This document shows, piece after piece, positions 1 to 5,922 of a DNA stretch of 6,109 bases. Numbering within the stretch: the first letter of the stretch is position 1; the number at the start of each line of letters is the position of its first letter. The translations under genes and the position numbers were made by a program. The notes under the pieces are model-generated. The model saw only the letters and a list, made by a program, of their open reading frames with translations, was not told where the DNA came from and ran no database searches. The stretch is from Candidatus Rokuibacteriota bacterium (GTDB lineage Bacteria > Methylomirabilota > Methylomirabilia > Rokubacteriales > CSP1-6). Location of the stretch: NCBI GenBank assembly GCA_016179165.1, contig JACORX010000101.1:1-6109 (forward strand), written 5' to 3'.

Positions 1-809
1 CCCAGCGCCTTGGCGCGGTCCATGGACATGAGCACGGTCGCCGATGCGCCGTCAGAGAGCTGCGAGGAATTGCCGGCGGTCACTGTGCCCTGGCCGCTGT
101 CCTTGTCGAAGTGCGGCGCCAGCTTGAGCAGACCATCGAGCGTCGTGTCGGCGCGGTTGCACTCGTCCTTGTCGACGGAGTAGTCCTCCTTGCCCGTGAT
201 CTCGCCCGTCTTCTTGTCCACGATGCCGCGCACGACCTGGAGCGGCGCCAGCTCTTCCTTGAAGAAGCCCTCCTGCTGGGCGCGCGCCGTGCGCTGCTGG
301 CTCGCCAGCGAGAACTCGTCCTGAGCCTGGCGGCTGATCTTGTAGCGCTTGGCCACGACCTCGGCCGTGTCGCCCATGACCATGTAAATGCCGGGCTTGT
401 GCTCCTTGACCCACGGGTTGGGATCGCCGTCGCGCTTCATCATGCTGATGCTCTCGAGCCCGCCGCCGATGGCGGCCTCGGCCCCGCCCACGATGATCTG
501 GTGGGCGGCCATGGCGATGGCCTGGAGCCCCGAAGAGCAGAAGCGGTTGACGGTGGTGCCGGCGACGGAGACGGGCAGGCCCGCGCGCAGGAGGGCCACG
601 CGCGCCACGTTGTTGCCCTGGGCGCCATTGGGCTGGGCGCAGCCGAGGATCACGTCCTCGATCTCGGTCTTGTCGAGCTGCGGAACCTTGCCGAGCGCAT
701 CCTTGATGCAGTGGGCGGCCAGGTCATCCGGGCGGGTCATGTTGAACGATCCCCGGAACGATTTGGCGAGCGGGGTGCGCGAGCTGGAGACGACGACGGC
801 CTCTCTCAT
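1..809 (-). CDS. Thiolase (acetyl-CoA acyltransferase family), partial: C-terminus beyond left edge
   Basis: Thiolases catalyse the reversible CoA-dependent cleavage of 3-ketoacyl-CoA, or the condensation of two acyl-CoAs, in the cytoplasm. Reading from the ATG at 809, 269 codons are visible of the roughly 390-400 usual for the family. The start is MREAVVVSSSRTPLAKSFRG, the standard thiolase N-terminus. EDVILGCAQPNGAQGNNVAR lies near residues 51-70, and NRFCSSGLQA at 88-97 supplies the nucleophilic Cys91. A conserved GNSSQLSDGAS-like segment follows near the visible end. The second half, with the expected GHP histidine and CGG cysteine, is outside the window. An AAGGAG box five bases upstream fixes the start. 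It lies 61 bases behind the SDR gene on the same strand, which fits acyl-CoA metabolism. The N-terminal sequence looks more like a degradative FadA-type or broad acyl-CoA thiolase than anything specific, but biosynthetic acetoacetyl-CoA formation (AtoB/PhaA) cannot be excluded. The family call is secure; the substrate is not. Confidence 0.95.
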   Translation of the reverse strand, partial: MREAVVVSSSRTPLAKSFRGSFNMTRPDDLAAHCIKDALGKVPQLDKTEIEDVILGCAQPNGAQGNNVARVALLRAGLPVSVAGTTVNRFCSSGLQAIAMAAHQIIVGGAEAAIGGGLESISMMKRDGDPNPWVKEHKPGIYMVMGDTAEVVAKRYKISRQAQDEFSLASQQRTARAQQEGFFKEELAPLQVVRGIVDKKTGEITGKEDYSVDKDECNRADTTLDGLLKLAPHFDKDSGQGTVTAGNSSQLSDGASATVLMSMDRAKAL

Positions 810-814
810 AGAAG

Positions 815-820
815 CTCCTT
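815..820 (-). promoter_or_regulatory. Shine-Dalgarno site of the thiolase gene
   Basis: On the minus strand AAGGAG precedes the ATG at 809 by five bases (CTTCT). It fixes the thiolase start and shows that the gene can be translated independently of the upstream SDR gene. Confidence 0.8.
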
Positions 821-858
821 TCTGGAACCGGCTGGTCTGTGTACGGCTGTTTGCCGGG

Positions 859-864
859 AGTATA
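859..864 (-). promoter_or_regulatory. Possible -10 element (TATACT) before the thiolase gene
   Basis: The minus strand reads GGGTATACTCC just after the SDR stop codon, about 50 bases before the thiolase ATG. TATACT matches the sigma70 -10 consensus at five of six positions and stands out in GC-rich DNA. No convincing -35 hexamer is seen 16-18 bases upstream (the sequence there is GCGACG-like), so this is only a candidate. A near-identical motif precedes the SDR gene. Confidence 0.35.
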
Positions 865-870
865 CCCTTT

Positions 871-1674
871 TTAGGAGGCCTCGTCGCCCTCGCGGGCGCT
901 CGGGCCCCCGTCCACGATGATCGTGGCGCCGGTCATGAAGGCCGAGGCCTCCGATGCCAGGAAGATGCAGGGGTAGGCGATCTCGTGCACCTTGCCCCAG
1001 CGCCCCATGCCCGTGCGGCTCGCCACCGCGTCGTAGGCCTTCTTGGCAGCGGCCGGGTCCTGCTTCGTCAGCACGCCCAGGTACCCCTCTGTCTCGACAG
1101 GCCCCGGCGCGATGCAGTTGACGCGGATGCCCTGACGCCCCCAGGCCATGCCGAGCGCACGTGTGAAGTTGATGACGGCCGCCTTGGCCGTGCCGTAGTG
1201 CGCCATCATGGTCGAGCCGTAGACGCCGGCGATGGACGAGACGTTGATGATCGCCCCGCCGCCGCCCTGGGCCATCATCTGCTTGCCCGCCCACTTGCAG
1301 CCGAAGAAGACGCCGTTGACGTTGATCTGGATCACGGTGTTCCAGCCGTTGGCGCTGATGTCCTCGACCTTGGCGCGGAAGGAGGCGCCGGCGTTGTTGA
1401 CCATGATGTCGAGCCGCCCCATCTCTTTCGCGGTGCGCTCGACGAGCGCCTTGACCGCGTCCTCCTGGCGGACATCGACGGCCTCGCAGAAGGAGCGCCG
1501 GCCGAGCTTCTGAATCTCGGCCACGACGGGCTCGAGGTTCTCCTTCTTGCGGCTGCAGATCACGACATCGGCGCCCGCCTTGGCGAACTCGATGGCGATG
1601 GAGCGGCCGATGCCGACGCCGCCTCCCGTGACGATCGCGACCTTCTTCTCGAGCGAGAACGGCGACGCTGCCAT
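871..1674 (-). CDS. SDR-family NAD(P)-dependent oxidoreductase
   Basis: This is a classical short-chain dehydrogenase/reductase of 267 aa, a typical length. The Rossmann dinucleotide motif TGGGVGIG is at residues 16-23. S41-R42-K43 after the second beta strand favours NADP(H). D67 in the VDV motif contacts adenine, and NNAG is at 93-96. The catalytic set is N118, S147, Y160 and K164 (YGTAK). IAPGPVETEG follows, then a closing TGATIIVDGG segment. The TGGG/SRK pattern and the PGPVETEG stretch resemble the 2,4-dienoyl-CoA and trans-2-enoyl-CoA reductase branch, but the intact YxxxK also fits 3-hydroxyacyl-CoA or acetoacetyl-CoA reductases. The position upstream of a thiolase supports an acyl-CoA substrate by inference. 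The start at 1674 is chosen because AGGAGG lies just upstream and the protein then begins at MAASPFSLEKKVAIVTGG. A longer in-frame start at 1806 would add 44 non-homologous residues over the preceding gene. The gap to the preceding gene is 41 bases. Confidence 0.95.
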   Translation of the reverse strand: MAASPFSLEKKVAIVTGGGVGIGRSIAIEFAKAGADVVICSRKKENLEPVVAEIQKLGRRSFCEAVDVRQEDAVKALVERTAKEMGRLDIMVNNAGASFRAKVEDISANGWNTVIQINVNGVFFGCKWAGKQMMAQGGGGAIINVSSIAGVYGSTMMAHYGTAKAAVINFTRALGMAWGRQGIRVNCIAPGPVETEGYLGVLTKQDPAAAKKAYDAVASRTGMGRWGKVHEIAYPCIFLASEASAFMTGATIIVDGGPSAREGDEAS

Positions 1675-1678
1675 GGTG

Positions 1679-1684
1679 CCTCCT
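1679..1684 (-). promoter_or_regulatory. Shine-Dalgarno site of the SDR gene
   Basis: A perfect AGGAGG lies four bases before the ATG at 1674 on the minus strand. It decides between this start and the longer in-frame ATG at 1806. Confidence 0.8.
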
Positions 1685-1714
1685 GTGTCTAGTGCGGGGT
1701 GGACAGACGCGCGG

Positions 1715-1720
1715 ATTATA
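1715..1720 (-). promoter_or_regulatory. Possible -10 element (TATAAT) before the SDR gene
   Basis: The minus strand reads GGGTATAATCC, a perfect -10 hexamer that overlaps the TAA stop of the pseudouridine synthase gene. It lies about 40 bases before the SDR ATG. No good -35 element is visible upstream. Part of the match is forced by the Val-stop codons (GTA TAA), which weakens the case. The shared flanks with the motif before the thiolase gene keep it plausible. Confidence 0.35.
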
Positions 1721-2540
1721 CCCAAGCTGCGGGCGCCGCGCTCTCGAAGCGCATGGCCTTGCCCGTGCCCGGGTGGATGAAGCCGAGGCGGGTCGCGTGG
1801 AGGCACAGCCGCCGGAACTGGCCGCCGGGGCCGCCGTGCTCGCGGTCGCCGACGATCGGGTGGCCGATGGCCTCCAACTGGACGCGGATCTGCCTGCGCC
1901 GCCCCGTGTCGAGCGAGAGCTCGAGCAGCGTCGTGTCCTGCCCGCGCGCGAGCACACGGTAGCGCGTGACGGCCGCCTTGCCTTCCGGGCCTCGCGCGGT
2001 GTGGACACGGAAGCTCCGGTCCTCGACGAGGCGGCTCTCGAGCGTCCCGGACTGCAGGAGCACGTGGCCCTTCACGAGCGCCGTGTAGACGCGCTGGACC
2101 GTGCGCTGCTCGAACTGGGCCTGGAGCTGCTGTTTGGCTTCCGGGGACTTGGCGAATACCAGGAGCCCCGAGGTCTCGCGGTCGAGACGGTGGACGATGA
2201 AGGGGCGCGCGCGCGGCCGCTGGGCCTGGAGATAGTCCCAGAGCAGGCGGTAGGCGGTGCGGTCACGCTCGCGCTCGGTCGCCACGGTGAGCAGCCGCGC
2301 CGGCTTGTCCACGACGACGATCGCGTCATCCTGGTAGACGAGACCGAGGCCCTTCGGGAAGACGACGCGGCCGCGGCCGCCGAGTTCGACGCGGTCGTGA
2401 GCGCGAACCACGGCACGGCCATCCCTTGCGACGCGCCCGTTGACCTCGACGCGCCCGGATTCGAGCCACTGCTTGAGGCTTCGTCCCGAGGAGTCCGGGA
2501 AGAGCGCGCGCAGCCGGTCCGACAGCGTCGCCGGGCTCAT
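1716..2540 (-). CDS. RluA-family RNA pseudouridine synthase with N-terminal S4 domain
   Basis: The protein (274 aa) isomerises uridine to pseudouridine in structured RNA, probably 23S rRNA or tRNA; the target site cannot be read from sequence. An S4-type RNA-binding region spans residues 5-53 (SLKQWLESGRVEVNGRVARD). The catalytic domain has the opening DKPARLLTV motif at 78-86, HRLDRETSGLL at 117-127 with catalytic Asp120, the conserved Tyr of RVYTALV at 150-156, and TGRRRQIRVQL at 212-222 followed by AIGHPIVGD. Most RluA proteins have RTHQIR where this one has RRRQIR, but the key arginine is retained. Near the C-terminus RLCLHATRLGF and HPGTGK match the family. The ATG at 2540 overlaps the permease stop codon as ATGA, with a purine-rich GAGAGG six bases upstream, indicating translational coupling. 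The frame stays open far upstream inside the permease gene, but homology starts here. It is not one of the named Rlu proteins with certainty, so no symbol is given. Confidence 0.93.
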   Translation of the reverse strand: MSPATLSDRLRALFPDSSGRSLKQWLESGRVEVNGRVARDGRAVVRAHDRVELGGRGRVVFPKGLGLVYQDDAIVVVDKPARLLTVATERERDRTAYRLLWDYLQAQRPRARPFIVHRLDRETSGLLVFAKSPEAKQQLQAQFEQRTVQRVYTALVKGHVLLQSGTLESRLVEDRSFRVHTARGPEGKAAVTRYRVLARGQDTTLLELSLDTGRRRQIRVQLEAIGHPIVGDREHGGPGGQFRRLCLHATRLGFIHPGTGKAMRFESAAPAAWV

Positions 2541-5056
2541 TCGCCTCTCAGGACGCCGAGAGGCTTCCGGCCGAGGAGACGGAAGGTGCCGAGGAAGCCG
2601 ACGCCGATCGCGAGCAGGGCCGCTGCCGCGATGCCGGCCGCCACGGTCAGCGGCGAGCCCGCCCAGCCGATATCGAGCGCCCAGTGACCGACGCTCCAGG
2701 CCAGCGCCGCGGCCAGGAGCGAGCCGCAGAGCCCGGCCGCCACGCCCAAGATCGCGTACTCGAGGGCGAAGACGCGGGCGACGAAGCCGCGCGTGGCGCC
2801 GAGCGTTTTCAGAATTACGCTCTGGTAGAGCCGCTGGTGCCGGCTGACCCCAAGAGCGCCCGCCGTGACGATGAGACCCGTCGCGACGCTCACGCCCGCC
2901 AGGAGCCGGATCGCCAGCGCGATCTGGTCGAGGACCCCGGCGATGCGCTCGAGCACCTCGCGCACGGGGATGGCCGTGATGTTCGGGAAGGCCGCGGTCA
3001 CGGCCGACTGGACGGCGCTCTCGTCGGCCGGCGCCACGCGCGCGGTCGCAATCCAGGTCGATGGCGCGCCGTCGAGCGCGCCCTGCGAGAAGATCACGAA
3101 GAAGTTGGTGTTGAAGCTCTGCCAGTCCACGTGGCGGATGTTGACGACCCGCGCCTGCACCGTGACGCCCTGGATGTCGAAGCCCAGCGTGCCGCCGATC
3201 GTCACCCCGAGGTGCTTCGCGATATCCTCTTCGACGGAGATCAAGGCCTCCCGGCGCGCCTCGTCCGCCGTCCACCAGCGGCCGGCGATGACGGCGTTGT
3301 GCGCGGGCGGCTCGGCGCCCCAGGTCAGCACGTATTCGCGCGAGAGGTACCAGACCTCCTCGTGCTTCTGCCGCGGATCGTCGGCGGCGGAGGCGCCGTT
3401 GATGGTGGCAAGCCGCGAGCGGACGACGGGCGTGAGCTGGGGCGCGTGTCCTGCCGTATCCGTCACGAGCCGCGTGAAGGGCGCGACCTGATCGCGCTGG
3501 ATGTCGATGAAGAAGAAGGCAGGTGACCGCTCCGGTCCGCGGTCGGCCAGTTCGGCGCGCAGGCTCTGCTCGAGGAGCGCCACGGCGACGATCAGCATCA
3601 CGGCCACGCCGAGCGAGACCAGGACCACGCCCGCGTGAGAGCCGGGGCGGTGGACATTGGCCACGGCCTGGCGCCAGGCCAGCGAGCGCAGGCGTGGGAG
3701 ACGCTTCGCGCCCGCGATGACGAGCCGCGCGGTGAGCCCGAGCAGGAAGAGCGCGCCTGCAAGGCCACCCACGAAGAGCCCGCCTACTTTAAAGGAGCCG
3801 GCCTGCCAGAAAGCGAGGGCCGCGAGCCCCGCCGCGATCGGGATCCCGGCGAGCCATGGCCGCCGGCCGGGCAGCCGGGCTTCGACGTCGCGGCGCAGGA
3901 TGAGCGCGGGCGGCACGCGGCGGATGTCGAGCAGCGGCCAGAGCGCGAACAGGAGCGTGAGCCCCGTGCCCATGGCGAGCCCGGCCAGCACGGAGCGGAG
4001 CGATACCGACGCCTCGAGCGGGAGGGGCAGGAGCGGCGAGAGCGCCGGCACGAGCGCCAGCTGGACCGCGGTGCCGAGCACGGCGCCGAGCAGGCTGCCG
4101 CCCAGCCCGAGGAGCCCCGTCTGGAGGAGGTACACGGCCAGCACCCGGCGCCAGCCCGCGCCGAGGCACTTCAGCACCGCGATCGTATCGAGCTTGCCGC
4201 GCACGAACGCCCGCATGCTGGTCGCGACGCCGATGCCGCCCACCATGAGCGCGACGAGGCCCGTGAGCCCGAGGTAGACCGTCAGCTGGTCCCAGAAGCG
4301 GCGCACGCCCGGCTGGGCCTGCGCGTACGTCGTGATCCGCGCGGCCGTGTCGGGCAGCCGGGCCGCGAGCGCGTCCTTGAACGTCTCCGCGCTCGTCCCG
4401 TCGGGCACGCGGAAGAGCACGCGGTGGCGCACTCGGCTGCCCGGGCGCACCAGCTTGGTGCCCGGCAGGTCTTCGGGCGCGATCATCACGCGCGGCCCGA
4501 GCGAGAAGACTCCGACGGAGCGGTCGGGCTCCTGGCGAATGACACCGCTGATGACGAAGTCGGCCTCGCCGATTTTCAAGCGGTCGCCGACGGCGGCCCC
4601 GAGCTTCTGGAGCAGCGAGGGATGGACGAGGGCGCGGCCCTTGCCGACCAGCGTTCCGAGGGGCGCCGCGGGCTCCGTGATGAGGTCCCCGTAGAACGGA
4701 TAGCCGGCGCCGACGGTCTTGAGCTCCACGATCTGGCCCCGCCCGCCGGCCGCCGACATGGCGATCAGCTCCAGGACGGGGAGGACCTCGACGCCGCCGC
4801 GCGCCATCTCCGCCACCACGGCTTGGCCGGCGGGCGACAGCGGCTGGGAGCTGCGGATCTCGACGTCGCCGCCCATGAGGGCGCGCGCCGAGCGGCCCAC
4901 CGTGCGCTCGAGGCTCGAGGCGAAGCTGCCGACCGCGACGAGGGCGCCCACGCCGAGCGTGATGCAGGCGATGAGATAGGCGAAATGCCGCCCCGCGCCG
5001 CGGGTCTCCCGCCACGCGAGCGTCAACACGAAGTCGAGACTAGGCCGCGCCGCCAT
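2537..5056 (-). CDS. ABC transporter permease, YbbP-like, with two FtsX-type modules
   Basis: This 839-aa inner-membrane protein matches the E. coli YbbP type (about 800 aa), a MacB/LolC/FtsX relative. By eye there are about ten membrane segments, near residues 26-47, 259-281, 305-330, 355-378, 402-418, 424-449, 475-495, 711-735, 762-789 and 800-826. Two large extracytoplasmic domains fall at about 48-258 and 496-710. Each half carries the FtsX-type cytoplasmic motif after a membrane segment: IAVLKCLGAGWRRV at 292-305 and QSVILKTLGATRGFV at 745-759, which should dock onto the ATPase. The second periplasmic domain has the WQSFNTNFFVIFSQGALDG stretch near 645-663, typical of YbbP-like proteins. 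Such proteins usually couple ATP hydrolysis to periplasmic motions that move lipids or lipoproteins, rather than forming a classical channel; the substrate here is unknown. The start overlaps the ATPase gene by 17 bases with only a weak ribosome site, implying coupled translation. The stop overlaps the next gene as ATGA. Confidence 0.94.
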   Translation of the reverse strand: MAARPSLDFVLTLAWRETRGAGRHFAYLIACITLGVGALVAVGSFASSLERTVGRSARALMGGDVEIRSSQPLSPAGQAVVAEMARGGVEVLPVLELIAMSAAGGRGQIVELKTVGAGYPFYGDLITEPAAPLGTLVGKGRALVHPSLLQKLGAAVGDRLKIGEADFVISGVIRQEPDRSVGVFSLGPRVMIAPEDLPGTKLVRPGSRVRHRVLFRVPDGTSAETFKDALAARLPDTAARITTYAQAQPGVRRFWDQLTVYLGLTGLVALMVGGIGVATSMRAFVRGKLDTIAVLKCLGAGWRRVLAVYLLQTGLLGLGGSLLGAVLGTAVQLALVPALSPLLPLPLEASVSLRSVLAGLAMGTGLTLLFALWPLLDIRRVPPALILRRDVEARLPGRRPWLAGIPIAAGLAALAFWQAGSFKVGGLFVGGLAGALFLLGLTARLVIAGAKRLPRLRSLAWRQAVANVHRPGSHAGVVLVSLGVAVMLIVAVALLEQSLRAELADRGPERSPAFFFIDIQRDQVAPFTRLVTDTAGHAPQLTPVVRSRLATINGASAADDPRQKHEEVWYLSREYVLTWGAEPPAHNAVIAGRWWTADEARREALISVEEDIAKHLGVTIGGTLGFDIQGVTVQARVVNIRHVDWQSFNTNFFVIFSQGALDGAPSTWIATARVAPADESAVQSAVTAAFPNITAIPVREVLERIAGVLDQIALAIRLLAGVSVATGLIVTAGALGVSRHQRLYQSVILKTLGATRGFVARVFALEYAILGVAAGLCGSLLAAALAWSVGHWALDIGWAGSPLTVAAGIAAAALLAIGVGFLGTFRLLGRKPLGVLRGE

Positions 5057-5738
5057 TGCCCGTCTCGTCGCTCACGATGCGCCCGTCGCGGAGCGTGATC
5101 ATGCGGTCGGCGAGCGCGGCCAGCGCCGGATCGTGGGTGACCAGCACCAGCGTGCTGCCGAGGTTGTGGTTGAGCGCGACCAGGAGATCGATGATCTGCT
5201 TGCCCGTGGCCGAGTCGAGGTTGCCCGTCGGCTCGTCGGCCAGGAGGAGCGTCGGACGCCGCGCGACGGCGCGCGCCACGGCCACGCGCTGCTGCTCGCC
5301 GCCGGAGAGCTGGACGGGGTAGTGGTGGGCGCGCTCTTCGAGGCCCACCTCTCTCAAGAGCGCTTGCGCCCGCTCGAGCGCGTCAGGATCTGCCGCCAAC
5401 TCGAGCGGCACCGCGACGTTCTCGAGGGCCGTCAGCGTCGGGATCAGGTGGAAAGACTGGAAGACGTAGCCGATGGTGTCGCCGCGAAAGCGCGCGAGGG
5501 CGTCCTCGCCGAGGCCCGTCAGCTCGACCCCGTTCACCACGATCCGCCCCGTCGTGGGCTGGTCGAGGCCCGCGATCAGCCCCAACAGCGTGGACTTGCC
5601 GCTGCCGGACGGCCCCGCGACGGCGAGGAACTGGCGGGCCGGCACCTCGAGGGAGACCCCGGTGAGCACATCCACCGGGCGGCCGCCGCTCTCGAGACGC
5701 ATGCCAAGGCCGCGGACGCTGATCATGACGCGATCCAT
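5040..5738 (-). CDS. ABC transporter ATP-binding protein, YbbA-like (MacB/LolD type)
   Basis: This cytoplasmic ATPase (232 aa; E. coli YbbA is about 228) powers the permease encoded next to it. Motifs in order: Walker A GPSGSGKST at 42-50, Q-loop Gln94 in YVFQSFHLIPTLTALENV, signature LSGGEQQRVAVARA at 144-157, Walker B LLLADE at 164-169, D-loop GNLD at 172-175, and switch His202 in VTHD. FQSFHLIPTL followed by ALENV is characteristic of the LolD/MacB/YbbA group. All catalytic residues are present. The chosen ATG at 5738 gives the family length; a second ATG at 5726 (MISVRGL) is equally possible. Neither has a strong Shine-Dalgarno sequence, and a GTG three codons upstream also remains open. 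The frame continues without a stop to 6092, but that part has no homology and runs antisense to the divergent gene. This is the first gene of the minus-strand cluster; its promoter should lie in the divergent region, but I could not identify one confidently. Confidence 0.94.
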   Translation of the reverse strand: MDRVMISVRGLGMRLESGGRPVDVLTGVSLEVPARQFLAVAGPSGSGKSTLLGLIAGLDQPTTGRIVVNGVELTGLGEDALARFRGDTIGYVFQSFHLIPTLTALENVAVPLELAADPDALERAQALLREVGLEERAHHYPVQLSGGEQQRVAVARAVARRPTLLLADEPTGNLDSATGKQIIDLLVALNHNLGSTLVLVTHDPALAALADRMITLRDGRIVSDETGNGGAA

Positions 5739-5818
5739 ACTACACACGGGGAGGATCCGCTGCTGCCGGAACAGACGGCGGTCCGCGTCGCTGCCGCTCG
5801 CCGCCTCGAGGCTCAGGT

Positions 5819-5847
5819 TTGACTTGTCAGGCGCGCTCTGAAAGAAT
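5819..5847 (+). promoter_or_regulatory. Candidate sigma70-type promoter of the secreted-protein gene
   Basis: TTGACT (5819-5824, five of six consensus bases) is followed after 17 bases by AAGAAT (5842-5847, four of six). The optimal spacing and the position 75 bases before the ATG at 5923 make this the best promoter candidate in the window. It is a by-eye match only. Confidence 0.45.
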
Positions 5848-5910
5848 CGGCGCGAGATGCCGCGGTTCATCCGTGTCCGAGAGCAGGCTTCATGCTGTGT
5901 ACATGCCCTG

Positions 5911-5916
5911 AAGGAG
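5911..5916 (+). promoter_or_regulatory. Shine-Dalgarno site of the secreted-protein gene
   Basis: AAGGAG lies six bases before the ATG at 5923 and fixes this start for the rightward gene. Confidence 0.75.
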
Positions 5917-5922
5917 ACCGCC

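Larger units (their letters stand above)
5739..5922. promoter_or_regulatory. Divergent intergenic region between the ABC transporter genes and a secreted-protein gene
   Basis: This 184-base region separates two divergently transcribed genes. It is somewhat richer in A/T near 5815-5850. It contains a sigma70-like promoter pointing right (5819-5847), the palindrome GCCTCGAGGC at 5803-5812 and the short dyad TGACTTGTCA at 5820-5829 overlapping the -35 box. No clear promoter was seen for the leftward operon. No small gene or RNA was recognised here. Confidence 0.6.

Noticed and set aside
810..870. Intrinsic terminator between the SDR and thiolase genes
   Set aside because: No stable GC stem followed by a T-run was found on the minus strand. 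The A-run lies before, not after, the GC-rich stretch.
388..1692. Long plus-strand open frame antisense to the thiolase and SDR genes (434 codons)
   Set aside because: The translation is low-complexity, rich in Ala, Arg, Asp and His, with no family motif, and it lies opposite two well-supported genes. GC-rich DNA gives such shadows routinely.
1675..1806. Longer SDR start at 1806
   Set aside because: It overlaps the pseudouridine synthase gene, adds Pro/Arg/His-rich residues absent from SDRs, and ignores the AGGAGG next to the ATG at 1674.
2541..3275. N-terminal extension of the pseudouridine synthase into the permease gene
   Set aside because: The 245 extra residues are Arg/Gly-rich with no homology, and they overlap the permease coding sequence. 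The S4 domain begins right after the ATG at 2540.
3635..5098. Long plus-strand open frame antisense to the permease gene (487 codons)
   Set aside because: The translation is dominated by Arg, Glu, Ala and His repeats without a recognisable fold. The minus-strand permease has clear membrane segments and FtsX motifs.
5898..5903. TGTACA palindrome as an operator
   Set aside because: The symmetry does not extend beyond six bases, so it is expected by chance.
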